From Gluconobacter thailandicus F149-1 = NBRC 100600 (lineage in GTDB: Bacteria; Pseudomonadota; Alphaproteobacteria; Acetobacterales; Acetobacteraceae), in the NCBI RefSeq assembly GCF_000964465.1, contig NZ_BANH01000042.1:1-46354 (forward strand): a DNA stretch of 46,354 bases, given 5' to 3'. Under the pieces are notes generated by a model. That model was not told the DNA's origin. It did not search any database and was given only the letters and a program-made list of their open reading frames with translations. The translations under genes and the position numbers were made by a program. Positions 1 through 8,337 of this stretch are shown here, piece by piece (the stretch's first letter is position 1; every line of letters starts with the position of its first letter).

Positions 1-2
1 GC

Positions 3-572
3 CCCGATCCACTCGACACAGCATGCGACTTTTTCAACAGAATTGGTGAGATGCTGACGTTCCAGTCTCTGCTCGACCGGGAGACCGATCCAAAGCGCCG
101 CCGTCATCTTCTGGCGGCGAAAGTGGAGGACATGCTCAATACGGTGGTCCGTCAGATCGCGTTCTATCAGTTTGAAGTGCGCGTGCATGATGAACGGGCC
201 AAAGGCGAACTGTCAGCGGAACAGCTTGGTGCTATCTGGCGCGATGTGCAGGAACGCAGCCTTGGTCCGGCGTTCCACTTTACGCCGGATTATGACGCCT
301 ACTGGTCCTACATTCCGCACTTCGTGCATTCGCCGTTCTATGTGTACGCCTATGCCTTCGGGGACTGTCTGGTGAACGCTCTGTATGGCGTCTATCAGGA
401 TCAGCCTGACGGTTTTGCCGACAAATACCGGACCATGCTCGAAGCTGGTGGAACGCTTCGCCACAAGGAATTACTGGCGCCGTTCGGTCTTGATGCGACG
501 GATCCGGGTTTCTGGCGTAAAGGACTGGATGTAATCTCGGGTCTGATCGATCAGCTCGAGCAGGAGGGCTGA
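3..572 (+). CDS. M3 family oligoendopeptidase, C-terminal part (5' cut by window edge)
   Basis: The frame is open from the left edge to a TGA at 570-572, so about 189 residues of a family that is usually near 600 aa are visible. The segment GEMLTFQSLLDRE, the stretch around NTVVRQIAFYQFE, and PHFVHSPFYVYAYAFGDCLV are typical of the C-terminal helical half of pepF/M3 zinc metallopeptidases, which degrade cytoplasmic oligopeptides. The HEXXH zinc site lies upstream and outside the window. Residues just before GEMLTF (TACDFFNRI) differ from the usual ETAS-type sequence, so the extreme edge may be divergent. The next gene starts 7 nt downstream, suggesting co-transcription with the ABC1 kinase. 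The family call is firm; the exact subfamily is not. Confidence 0.85.
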   Translation, partial: PDPLDTACDFFNRIGEMLTFQSLLDRETDPKRRRHLLAAKVEDMLNTVVRQIAFYQFEVRVHDERAKGELSAEQLGAIWRDVQERSLGPAFHFTPDYDAYWSYIPHFVHSPFYVYAYAFGDCLVNALYGVYQDQPDGFADKYRTMLEAGGTLRHKELLAPFGLDATDPGFWRKGLDVISGLIDQLEQEG

Positions 573-579
573 GAGCACC

Positions 580-1941
580 ATGGCGCGCGATCTCGATAAT
601 ACCGGTTTGATGGGCGAACTTCGCCGGATGGCTCGGACATCTGGTGCAGTCGGCGGCATCGCTGCGCGCCTGGCTGGAAACCGTCTTGGCATCAAGACGG
701 ACAAGGGTGTCCACGCGGAAGGTCTGAAGTCTTCGCTGGGCAATCTGAAGGGACCACTCATGAAGGCGGCCCAGCTTCTTTCCACCATTCCCGGTGCTCT
801 GCCGGACGAATATGCGGAAGAACTGGCTCATCTTCAGGCCAATGCACCCCCAATGGGCTGGAACTTCGTGCGTCGTCGGATGACGGCGGAACTGGGGGCC
901 GGCTGGGAAAAGAATTTTCGCTCTTTCAGCCATGATGCTGTTGCGGCGGCGTCTCTGGGCCAGGTGCATCGGGCCCGTCTGGTTGATGGACGCGAAGTGG
1001 CCTGCAAGCTCCAGTATCCCGACATGCAGGGCGCGGTTGATTCCGATCTGCGGCAGTTCCGTGCGGCTCTTGGTGTTTACAAGCGGTTTGAGACAACAAT
1101 TCGTCAGGACGAGGTTTACACCGAACTGTCTGACCGTCTTCGGGAAGAACTGGATTATCGTCGGGAAGCCAGCCATCTGCGCCTGTATCGCGATATGCTG
1201 TCCGAAACCCCGACTGTGACCGTTCCTGCACCGATTGAGGAACTGTCTACAGGCCGCTTGCTGACCATGGACTGGGTGTCCGGTCGTGGCATGAAGGCGG
1301 TGCTGGCGTCTGAGGCGACGCAGGAACAGCGGGACGATATGGCGCGGGCGTTGTTCCGGGCCTGGTACACGCCAGTCTATCGCTACGGCGTCATTCACGG
1401 TGACCCGCACATGGGCAACTTCACCGTTCGCGATGATTACGGTCTGAACCTGCTCGATTTCGGTGCCGTTCGTATCTTCTCCCCCCGCTTTGTCGAGGGC
1501 GTGGTGGATCTGTTTGCGGCTCTGCGGGACAATGACGAAGACCGTGCCTTCCATGCTTACAGCAAATGGGGCTTCGAAGGGCTTTCGCGCGAAACGGCCG
1601 CTGTCCTGAACGAATGGGCTCGGTTCTTCTACCGTCCGCTAATGACGGATCGCGTCTGTGCCATGCAGGAAAGCAATGATCCGGCAGAGGCCAAGCAGGT
1701 TCTGGAACGCGTCTATGAAGGGCTGAAACGCACGGGGGGCGTAAAACTGCCTCGTGAATTCGTTCTCATGGACCGGTCAGCCATTGGGCTTGGAAGCGCG
1801 TTCCTGCGTCTTGGCGCCCGTCTGAACTGGCATCAGATGTTCCAGGAGTTGATCGAAGGCTTTGACGTCAATGTTCTGGCGGCGCGGCAGAAAGAAGCTC
1901 TTGCCAAGGCCAAGGTTCCTCCCGCGATTTCCTCGCTCTGA
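580..1941 (+). CDS. ABC1/ADCK/UbiB-family atypical kinase
   Basis: A 453-aa protein of the ABC1 (ADCK/UbiB/COQ8) protein-kinase-like family, whose members support ubiquinone synthesis or lipid homeostasis by a poorly defined ATPase activity. Visible motifs are the N-terminal signature at residues 62-65 reading KAAQ where the family usually has KxGQ, the alanine-rich loop AAAS at 122-125 replacing the kinase glycine loop, the ATP-binding lysine in VACKLQ near 143, the ELDYRREA motif, the catalytic-loop equivalent HGDPHMGNF from residue 273, and the metal-binding LLDFGAV with Asp293. It lacks an obvious membrane segment. It begins 7 nt after the peptidase gene and ends at a strong hairpin terminator. 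Whether it is the true UbiB cannot be decided here, because no ubi genes are adjacent. Confidence 0.9.
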   Translation: MARDLDNTGLMGELRRMARTSGAVGGIAARLAGNRLGIKTDKGVHAEGLKSSLGNLKGPLMKAAQLLSTIPGALPDEYAEELAHLQANAPPMGWNFVRRRMTAELGAGWEKNFRSFSHDAVAAASLGQVHRARLVDGREVACKLQYPDMQGAVDSDLRQFRAALGVYKRFETTIRQDEVYTELSDRLREELDYRREASHLRLYRDMLSETPTVTVPAPIEELSTGRLLTMDWVSGRGMKAVLASEATQEQRDDMARALFRAWYTPVYRYGVIHGDPHMGNFTVRDDYGLNLLDFGAVRIFSPRFVEGVVDLFAALRDNDEDRAFHAYSKWGFEGLSRETAAVLNEWARFFYRPLMTDRVCAMQESNDPAEAKQVLERVYEGLKRTGGVKLPREFVLMDRSAIGLGSAFLRLGARLNWHQMFQELIEGFDVNVLAARQKEALAKAKVPPAISSL

Positions 1942-1947
1942 GTAAAG

Positions 1948-1982
1948 AAAAAGCGCTTTCCGGAAACGGGAGCGCTTTTTTT
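1948..1982. terminator. Bidirectional intrinsic terminator
   Basis: The arms AAAAAGCGCT and AGCGCTTTTT (about 1949-1960 with 1968-1979) form a long stem. It is flanked by an A-run on the left and a T-run on the right, so it can end transcription from both sides. It lies between the convergent ABC1 kinase and Lrp/AsnC genes. Confidence 0.9.
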
Positions 1983-2469
1983 ATGGAATGAGAATGTCGC
2001 TTCCAACCTTAACGCGATCCAGAGCAATCAGACTGCGATAGCTGGCCACCGCCTCATTCTGGGCAAAGAGGCGGCGGGTTGTCTCTTCGTAGGTGGTTAT
2101 GTCCTGGGACACGATGACCAGCATGAAGCTGACTCCTCCCGTCACATAATAGCATTGCTGGACTTCCGGCGCGGCGCGGAAGAGGGCCTTGGCATTGTCG
2201 ACGGTCTGAAGCCGTTCGTCTGTCAGCATGACTTCAACGATGGATGTAATGCCCATCTGAAGGGAGCGAGCATCCACCATGGCGCTGTTTCGGATGATGA
2301 CGCCGGATTTCTCCATCGCAGCAATGCGTCTTTGCACGGCTGCGGCGGACAGATTGACCTTCTCCGCAATCTGCCTCTGAGGCATTTTATTGTCTTTCTG
2401 AACGATCCGCAGGATGGCCCGGTCAAACAGGTCCAAGAGTCTGGAAGGCGCAGGAGCTTTCTTGTTCAT
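1981..2469 (-). CDS. Lrp/AsnC family transcriptional regulator
   Basis: A 162-aa regulator with an N-terminal winged helix-turn-helix (LDLFDRAILRIVQKDNKMPQ, then the recognition region IAEKVNLSAAAVQRRI) and a C-terminal RAM/AsnC ligand-binding domain (VEVMLTDERLQTV, with the effector-site region CYYVTGGVSFMLVI). Proteins of this family bind amino acids as octamers and control amino-acid metabolism or export. A GTG 17 codons upstream is in frame. I chose the ATG at 2469 because it gives the usual family length and leaves a symmetric DNA site outside the gene. The gene is divergent from an EamA exporter, so it probably controls that gene and itself. Confidence 0.9.
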   Translation of the reverse strand: MNKKAPAPSRLLDLFDRAILRIVQKDNKMPQRQIAEKVNLSAAAVQRRIAAMEKSGVIIRNSAMVDARSLQMGITSIVEVMLTDERLQTVDNAKALFRAAPEVQQCYYVTGGVSFMLVIVSQDITTYEETTRRLFAQNEAVASYRSLIALDRVKVGSDILIP

Positions 2470-2472
2470 GAG

Positions 2473-2520
2473 GTGAGTTTTTGTTGCATTTGATCCCTCA
2501 ATCAAGAGCGCAAAACTCAC
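2473..2520. promoter_or_regulatory. Inverted repeat between lrp-type regulator and exporter (candidate operator)
   Basis: GTGAGTTTT at 2473-2481 is exactly mirrored by AAAACTCAC at 2512-2520, with arm centres 39 bp apart. The site fills the gap between the regulator start and the divergent transporter gene, the normal place for an autoregulatory Lrp/AsnC operator. That it is an operator is an inference from position and symmetry. Confidence 0.55.
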
Positions 2521-2561
2521 TATGCCGATGATATGCCTCTCGCCCCAGAGGAAAGATCATC

Positions 2562-3542
2562 GTGAACGTATCGTCGCACACACCGGCCAAATCCAGTCAG
2601 ACCCCGTTGGGAATTCTGTGTGGTGCGGGGGCTGGTGCCTTGTGGGGACTGGTTTTTCTGGCTCCGGAACTGGTGCGGTCCTTTGCGCCGCTTCAGCTCT
2701 CGGTCGGACGCTATCTTGCATACGGCATTATCGCCACAGTCCTGATTGCACCTCGCTGGAAGAAAGTGTTCAGCGGTGTAAGACTTCAGGACTGGAAAGC
2801 CCTGTTCTGGCTCTCTATTTTTGGCAACACGCTTTATTACGTGCTGGTGGCGGCCGCGGTGCATGCTGGAGGCATTGCCCTGACGTCGCTGGTTTTGGGA
2901 TTCATGCCCGTCGCCGTTACCATTATTGGAAGTCGGGACAAAAACGCGGTGGCGCTCAAGTCTTTGCTTCCCTCATTGATGCTATGTGCGGCCGGTGCGG
3001 TGTGTATCGGTTGGCAGGCCCTGACCATGCCTGCAACGTCCGGGCGTCCCATGATGGGTTTAGTCTATGCACTGGCTGCTCTGATATGCTGGACGACATA
3101 TGCTGTGTGGAACAGTCGATGCCTGATGCGCCTTCAGCACATTTCGGTTCATGACTGGAATTTGCTGACCGGATTAGTCACGGGAGGGCAGGCGATGGTT
3201 CTGCTGCCTGTTGCCTTTCTGGCATATTCTGGAAGTCATTCCCTGCCCGAATGGGGGCGATTTGCTGCGGTCTCGGCGGGCGTTGCCGTGATTGCATCTT
3301 TGTGCGGAAACGCTCTGTGGAACCGGATGTCCCGTCTTTTGCCTCTGACCATGACGGGCCAGATGATCCTGTTTGAGACGCTTTTTGGTTTGACGTATGG
3401 GCTCCTGTGGGAGCAGAGAGCCCCCCGCGTTCTGGAAGTGTCCGCGTTTGTTCTGGTGATTGGGAGCGTTTTGTCCTGTGTGGCCGTGCACCGAAGGTAT
3501 TCGGCCCGCGAGACGCTTCCCGTTATGGATCTCGCAGCGTAA
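2562..3542 (+). CDS. EamA/DMT family transporter
   Basis: A 326-aa very hydrophobic protein with about ten transmembrane segments arranged as two EamA repeats (GALWGLVFLAPELV in the first; a second half from about residue 165, ALAALICWTTYAVWN). Drug/metabolite superfamily members of this type usually export amino acids or related metabolites. It starts with GTG at 2562, preceded by AGAGGAAA at a good ribosome-binding distance. The divergent Lrp/AsnC gene and the inverted repeat between them suggest substrate-responsive control. The substrate is not predictable from sequence. No clear T-rich terminator follows; an imperfect inverted repeat (CTGAGAC at 3562, GTCTCAG at 3607) sits in the downstream gap. 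Confidence 0.9.
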   Translation: MNVSSHTPAKSSQTPLGILCGAGAGALWGLVFLAPELVRSFAPLQLSVGRYLAYGIIATVLIAPRWKKVFSGVRLQDWKALFWLSIFGNTLYYVLVAAAVHAGGIALTSLVLGFMPVAVTIIGSRDKNAVALKSLLPSLMLCAAGAVCIGWQALTMPATSGRPMMGLVYALAALICWTTYAVWNSRCLMRLQHISVHDWNLLTGLVTGGQAMVLLPVAFLAYSGSHSLPEWGRFAAVSAGVAVIASLCGNALWNRMSRLLPLTMTGQMILFETLFGLTYGLLWEQRAPRVLEVSAFVLVIGSVLSCVAVHRRYSARETLPVMDLAA

Positions 3543-3609
3543 GCGGTGCTGCTGCCCTAATCTGAGACAGCAGTAGGCTGGCCCGCGCGAAATGCCGAGC
3601 CAGACAGTC

Positions 3610-4023
3610 TCAGAAGATTTCCTTGATCAGATCATTGCCGATGCCGAAGCCGGCACCTGCTTCAACCGAACGGGCAAAACCTGAATTGAGGATGTTGGAA
3701 AAGAAGTTGCTTTGAGCGGGTTGTTCCACGGCCTGAACGGGCGGCTGTGCTTGGTATGGCTGGGGCGAGGCATAGGTGTTCTGGCTGTTCGCCGCGTTTT
3801 CAAGCGCTGCATGAAGCTGTTGAAGCAGGGTTGTGACCTGTTGCTGCTCGGCCTGAAACGAAAGCGCGACTTCCCGCAGATCCAGTGCCCATTCCCGAGC
3901 CTGCATGTCTCCGCTCTGTGCGGCATCTTGCATTTTGGCGCCGAGCGTCTGGAGGGATTGTGCGGATTGCTGGGCCTGTTCCTGAAGCTGGTTGTATGTC
4001 TGCTCGATCGTCTGGACGTCCAT
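3610..4023 (-). CDS. Hypothetical coiled-coil protein
   Basis: A 137-aa protein I do not recognise. The first 80 residues are Gln-rich and strongly helical (repeated QAQQ/LQTL/LLQQL patterns), which suggests a coiled coil. A Pro/Gln-rich linker (about 85-105) follows, then a short conserved-looking tail ending GFGIGNDLIKEIF. There is no signal peptide or membrane segment. The ATG at 4023 has GAAGGGA upstream, which supports the start. It is a single-gene unit on minus, convergent with the EamA gene and divergent from uvrB. The function is unknown. Confidence 0.7.
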   Translation of the reverse strand: MDVQTIEQTYNQLQEQAQQSAQSLQTLGAKMQDAAQSGDMQAREWALDLREVALSFQAEQQQVTTLLQQLHAALENAANSQNTYASPQPYQAQPPVQAVEQPAQSNFFSNILNSGFARSVEAGAGFGIGNDLIKEIF

Positions 4024-4181
4024 GACCGGTTTCCCTTCAAAGATACGGGGCCTGAATACGCCTTCTCAGCGAGTCCCTCCATCCTTTTCAGCAATAAAAT
4101 GACATAAAGATACGCCGCCGGAACGCCTTCTGTTCTACTGCGCTCTTGTGATGTTCCCGTTTCTTTCCCATCTTGGATCTC

Positions 4182-6389
4182 ATGGCCAAAAAACCTTCTG
4201 CGCTCCGCAATGCGACCGCAATGCCCATGACGGCATTCATCCCTGAAAAGCAGCCTGCAAAGGCCAAGACGCGGAAATTCGTGGTCAAGGCGGATTATGA
4301 ACCGGCTGGCGATCAGCCCACGGCCATTTCCGAGCTTGTGCAGGGTGTGGAGAACGGGGATCGCGATCAGGTTCTGCTGGGCGTGACGGGGTCTGGCAAA
4401 ACCTTCAGCATGGCGAAGGTCATTGAAGCGACGCAAAAACCTACGTTGATCCTCGCACCAAACAAGACGCTGGCCGCGCAGCTCTACGGAGAAATGCGGC
4501 AGTTTTTTCCCGATAATGCCGTCGAATATTTCGTCTCGTATTACGACTACTACCAGCCGGAAGCCTACGTTCCGCGGTCAGACACGTATATCGAGAAAGA
4601 CAGTCAGATCAACGAGCAGATCGACCGGATGCGTCATGCTGCCACGCAGGCGCTTCTGGAGCGGAATGACGTTATCATCGTCGCGTCCGTCTCTTGTATC
4701 TACGGTATCGGGTCAGTCGAGACGTACTCGAAAATGGTGGTCCGGCTTGAGGTCGGGGGTGAGATTGACCGGGAGAAGCTCATCAAGGCGCTGGTCGAAC
4801 TTCAGTATCGTCGAAACGATGCCGGGTTCGAGCGCGGGACCTTCCGTGTGCGCGGCGAGCAGATCGACATTTTCCCGGTCCAGAATGAAGACCGTGCCTG
4901 GCGCGTTTCACTGTTTGGTGACGAGATTGACCAGATCACCGAGTTTGACCCGCTGACGGGCAACAAGACGGCGGATCTGGCGGAAATCAGCGTTTACGCA
5001 AACTCCCATTACGTCACCCCGCGTCCGACGCTGAATCAGGCCATGATCGGGATCAAGAACGAGCTTCGACAGCGGCTCGCGCAGTTCACCGAAGAAGGAA
5101 AGCTGCTGGAAGCCGAGCGCCTGTCCCAGCGGACAACCTTTGATCTGGAAATGATCGAAACGACTGGTGCCTGCAAAGGCATCGAGAACTATTCCCGCTA
5201 TCTGTCTGGCCGTGGGGCAGGGGACCCGCCGCCGACGCTATTTGAATACCTGCCCGAAGATGCCCTGCTGATCGTGGATGAAAGTCACGTCACAGTTCCA
5301 CAGATTGGCGGCATGGAGCGCGGGGACAGGGCGCGAAAATCCGTTCTGTCTGATTATGGCTTTCGTCTGCCGTCCTGCATTGATAACCGCCCGTTGGCAT
5401 TTGGTGAGTGGAACGCGTTCCGACCGCAGAGCATCTTTGTATCGGCCACACCCGGACCATGGGAAATGGAACAGACGGGTGGCGTCTTTGCTGAGCAGAT
5501 CATTCGTCCGACAGGACTGATCGATCCGGTCACGATCGTAAAGCCCGTTGAAGGGCAGGTGGACGATCTGCTGCACGAAGCGCGTGAGACCATTGCGCAG
5601 GGTGGCCGCGTTCTTGTCACGACGCTGACCAAGCGCATGGCTGAGGATCTGACGGATTATCTGGGCGAAGCCGGGATCAAGGTGCGGTATCTGCATTCCG
5701 ATGTGGATACGCTGGAGCGGATCGAGATTATCCGTGATCTGCGTCTTGGCGCTTTTGACGTATTGGTTGGCATTAACCTGCTGCGCGAGGGCCTGGATAT
5801 TCCGGAATGTGCGCTCGTCGCCATTCTGGATGCGGACAAGGAAGGCTTCCTGCGCTCACGGACGTCCCTGATCCAGACGATCGGTCGTGCGGCCCGTAAC
5901 GTGGATGGTCGGGTCCTGCTGTATGCTGACAAGATGACGGACAGCCTGACCTTTGCCATCGAGGAAACGGCCCGTCGTCGGACACGCCAGATGGAGTGGA
6001 ATGAGGCGCACGGCATTACACCCATGACGGTTCGTTCGAAGATCGGTGATGCGCTGTCGTCTATCTTTGAGCAGGATTACGTCACGGTTGCGCCTGACTC
6101 TGCTGGCGATACGGAAGAGTTCGTTGGCAAATCCCTTCCTGTCACCATTCAGGAACTCGAAAAGCGGATGCGTGAAGCCGCTGCCAATCTGGACTTCGAA
6201 CAGGCTGCCCGCCTGCGTGATGAAGTGCGTCGTCTTGAAGCGATTGATATGGGGCTGGAACCGCCGCCGGTCGCGACATCAACGGCCGGTCGTCCCGGGG
6301 GCGGAAAGAAACCGAAGGGGCCAACGCCGCTTGGGCCCGGTGGTGGCGGGTACGATCCGGCCAAACGCAAACGTGGCGGTCGTCGCTGA
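4182..6389 (+). CDS. uvrB: UvrABC excision repair helicase subunit UvrB
   Basis: UvrB (735 aa) receives damaged DNA from UvrA, verifies the lesion and recruits UvrC. Visible features are Walker A GVTGSGKT at about 67-74, the beta-hairpin region [12 protein letters not shown], the DEAD-like box DESHVT, the SAT motif [10 protein letters not shown], motif VI IGRAARN, and a C-terminal UVR domain ([27 protein letters not shown]) that binds UvrC. The protein is longer than the common 670 aa because of an N-terminal basic extension and a Gly/Pro/Lys-rich tail ending [12 protein letters not shown] three codons upstream is possible, but ATG 4182 is the better start. No strong Shine-Dalgarno is seen. 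Confidence 0.97.
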   Translation: MAKKPSALRNATAMPMTAFIPEKQPAKAKTRKFVVKADYEPAGDQPTAISELVQGVENGDRDQVLLGVTGSGKTFSMAKVIEATQKPTLILAPNKTLAAQLYGEMRQFFPDNAVEYFVSYYDYYQPEAYVPRSDTYIEKDSQINEQIDRMRHAATQALLERNDVIIVASVSCIYGIGSVETYSKMVVRLEVGGEIDREKLIKALVELQYRRNDAGFERGTFRVRGEQIDIFPVQNEDRAWRVSLFGDEIDQITEFDPLTGNKTADLAEISVYANSHYVTPRPTLNQAMIGIKNELRQRLAQFTEEGKLLEAERLSQRTTFDLEMIETTGACKGIENYSRYLSGRGAGDPPPTLFEYLPEDALLIVDESHVTVPQIGGMERGDRARKSVLSDYGFRLPSCIDNRPLAFGEWNAFRPQSIFVSATPGPWEMEQTGGVFAEQIIRPTGLIDPVTIVKPVEGQVDDLLHEARETIAQGGRVLVTTLTKRMAEDLTDYLGEAGIKVRYLHSDVDTLERIEIIRDLRLGAFDVLVGINLLREGLDIPECALVAILDADKEGFLRSRTSLIQTIGRAARNVDGRVLLYADKMTDSLTFAIEETARRRTRQMEWNEAHGITPMTVRSKIGDALSSIFEQDYVTVAPDSAGDTEEFVGKSLPVTIQELEKRMREAAANLDFEQAARLRDEVRRLEAIDMGLEPPPVATSTAGRPGGGKKPKGPTPLGPGGGGYDPAKRKRGGRR

Positions 6390-6452
6390 TCGGAGTATAT
6401 GGGGCAGCGGGTTGCCCATGACCGACCGTTATTATCAGGATTTCAGATTGTC

Positions 6453-7334
6453 ATGATCGAATTGAGCCGAGGAAAGAGCCGTCTGACCATTCTTCCTGAA
6501 ACGGGGGGTGCCATCGGTGTCTGGCAGTTGGATGGGAAAGATATTTTTCTGCCAGTATCGAATGAGGCTTTGGCCGCGCAGAAAGGGGAGGCCGTGGGGG
6601 CCTATCCTCTCATTCCCTATTCGAACCGCATTGCCGACGGGCGTTTCTCATTCAACGAACAGGATTATGATCTTGCGCCCAACATGGGCGATCACCCTCA
6701 CACAATTCACGGAAACGCCTGGGAAAAGGACTGGACCGTCGCGCACCAGGGAGCGAACCACGCTGTTCTGACACTGGATCATGTTCCGCAGGAAAACGAT
6801 ACGCAGTGGCCTTTCACCTATCGTGCCGTTCTGTCGTACCTGCTGACCGAAAACACGCTCGATGTGCAGATGGTTGTTGAAAACCGCGATACGGTCGATC
6901 AACCGGTTGGCTTTGGTTTTCATCCCTTTCTTGCTGCGCAAGGTCCTGCCACACTTTCCTTTGAAGCGACAAAAGCCTGGTTAACGTCACCAGATGGTCT
7001 TCCGGTCCAGGCCGTCTCTTGTGACGGAGAATGGTCCTTCCATGCCCCCAGGAATGCGCATGCGCGTTTTATCGACAACTGCTTTGCAGGTTTTGGAGGG
7101 CAGGTTGTCCTCGACCGGCCAGATGCAGGCTTAAAGGTGACGGTAGAGGCTGATCCGATCTTCACACATCTGGTTGTTTTTACATCGCCGGATGATCCTT
7201 TTGTGGCCGTGGAACCTGTGACGAGCATGACGGATGCCATCAACCGATCTGATATTCCGGACCGGGGGCTGCATGTTCTTAAGCCGAACACGCGGATCGG
7301 TGGCCGGATGCGTTTTCACGTCAGGGCAGTCTGA
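6453..7334 (+). CDS. Aldose 1-epimerase (mutarotase) family protein
   Basis: About 293 aa, of the galactose-mutarotase-like beta-sandwich family, which interconverts alpha and beta anomers of sugars. Family signs are the early LTILPETGGAIGVWQLDG strand pair, PLIPYSNRIADGRF, the catalytic-type HPHTIHGNAW near residue 85, GFGFHPFL, and the late VAVEPVTSMTDA. A start at 6399 is in frame (GGAG only 3 nt before it), but the conserved fold begins at ATG 6453, which I prefer. It overlaps the following greB gene by one base (TGATG), indicating an operon. The sugar substrate is unknown. Confidence 0.88.
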   Translation: MIELSRGKSRLTILPETGGAIGVWQLDGKDIFLPVSNEALAAQKGEAVGAYPLIPYSNRIADGRFSFNEQDYDLAPNMGDHPHTIHGNAWEKDWTVAHQGANHAVLTLDHVPQENDTQWPFTYRAVLSYLLTENTLDVQMVVENRDTVDQPVGFGFHPFLAAQGPATLSFEATKAWLTSPDGLPVQAVSCDGEWSFHAPRNAHARFIDNCFAGFGGQVVLDRPDAGLKVTVEADPIFTHLVVFTSPDDPFVAVEPVTSMTDAINRSDIPDRGLHVLKPNTRIGGRMRFHVRAV

Positions 7335-7834
7335 TGTCTGAAAAAACGCCGCTCTCCCATTATCTGTCTCCGAAAGGCGCTGCCGTCATGCGCGCGGAGC
7401 TTAAGGAACTGGCGCAGAAAGAACGGCCACGGATTGTCGAGATCGTTTCTTGGGCTGCCGGGAACGGTGATCGTTCCGAGAATGCCGATTATCAGTATGG
7501 CAAGCGTCGTCTACGTGAGATCGACCGTCGCCTGCGCTTTTTGGGCAAACGGCTGGAAAATGCAGTGATCGTCGATCCGGCTGCGCAGACAACGCGTGAT
7601 CGCGTGTTCTTCGGGGCGACAGTGACCTATGTCGATGAGGACGACACGGAACATACCGTGACGATCCTTGGTGTGGACGAGTCGGATCTGGCGCGGGGAG
7701 AGGTCAGCCTCATTTCTCCGATCGCCCGTGCCCTGATGCGTACGCGGGTTGGCGATGTGGCGATGTTGCAGACGCCCCGTGGGCCCGTTGAGATCGAGAT
7801 CCTGAAAATCACCTATCCTGATCCGCAGGACTGA
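7334..7834 (+). CDS. greB: Transcription elongation factor GreB
   Basis: A 166-aa Gre factor that enters the RNA polymerase secondary channel and stimulates cleavage of backtracked transcripts. The N-terminal coiled coil carries the acidic tip GDRSENADYQYGKRRLREIDRRLRFL, whose NADYQYGKRR form is characteristic of GreB rather than GreA. The C-terminal FKBP-like domain includes VTILGVDESD and LISPIARALMRTRVGD. The start overlaps the stop of the epimerase gene (TGATG), so translation is probably coupled. A NUDIX gene follows 10 nt later. Confidence 0.93.
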   Translation: MSEKTPLSHYLSPKGAAVMRAELKELAQKERPRIVEIVSWAAGNGDRSENADYQYGKRRLREIDRRLRFLGKRLENAVIVDPAAQTTRDRVFFGATVTYVDEDDTEHTVTILGVDESDLARGEVSLISPIARALMRTRVGDVAMLQTPRGPVEIEILKITYPDPQD

Positions 7835-7844
7835 AGAGGCGCCT

Positions 7845-8252
7845 GTGCAATCCGAACCTCGTGTAGGGTGTGGCGCTGCCATTCTCGTTGACGGAAAACT
7901 ACTGCTGATTCGTCGGAAGAGAGAGCCGGAAGCCGGATGCTGGGGATTGCCTGGCGGAAAAGTGGATATGTTTGAACCTGTGGCCCGAGCTGTTGAGCGC
8001 GAGGTGGCAGAAGAACTCGGGATTACGATTCACGCTGAAAAGATGCTCTGTCTCGTAGAGCAGCCCGATCAGAGAGCGGGAACCCACTGGATTGCCCCAG
8101 TCTATCTGGTCACAAAATTCACCGGAACGCCCACCCTGATGGAGCCGGAAAAGCATAGCGATTTTGGCTGGTTTCCTTTGGAGGAACTGCCGCTCCCGCT
8201 GACGACGTCAACCGTTCAGGCCGCAGCCACCCTTCAGAAGCACGAGCCCTGA
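7845..8252 (+). CDS. NUDIX hydrolase
   Basis: A 135-aa NUDIX-fold pyrophosphohydrolase with a complete Nudix box at residues 38-60 (G-x5-E-x7-REVAEELGI), which binds the catalytic metal. The N-terminal VGCGAAILVDGKLLLIRR and the WGLPGGK lead-in are typical of ADP-ribose or nucleotide-sugar/oxidised-nucleotide hydrolases. The start is GTG 7845 with AAGAGG just upstream. It closes the short epimerase-greB-NUDIX run. Substrate specificity is not visible. Confidence 0.92.
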   Translation: MQSEPRVGCGAAILVDGKLLLIRRKREPEAGCWGLPGGKVDMFEPVARAVEREVAEELGITIHAEKMLCLVEQPDQRAGTHWIAPVYLVTKFTGTPTLMEPEKHSDFGWFPLEELPLPLTTSTVQAAATLQKHEP

Positions 8253-8337
8253 CATCCGGCGCTGGCCTCGGCTTTGAAAAAGCTGTTCTGCCAGCTACAG
8301 ATAATGTTTCAACATCCCTTTAACCGGAGTATCCGAC

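Noticed and set aside
280-1554. Long minus-strand open frame across the ends of the peptidase and kinase genes
   Set aside because: It is antisense to two clearly conserved proteins, and its translation is rich in Arg, His and Gln with no recognisable domain; a product of GC-rich codon bias.
2522-3154. Plus-strand frame overlapping the EamA gene
   Set aside because: It is a shadow of the hydrophobic transporter, rich in Cys and His, without a domain.
3543-3609. Inverted repeat CTGAGAC/GTCTCAG as a terminator
   Set aside because: The stem is interrupted and has no T-run; it may matter but cannot be called a terminator.
8253-8337. Structured RNA or riboswitch before gshB
   Set aside because: The 85-nt gap shows only a plausible -10 element and GGAG site; no stable or known fold is evident.
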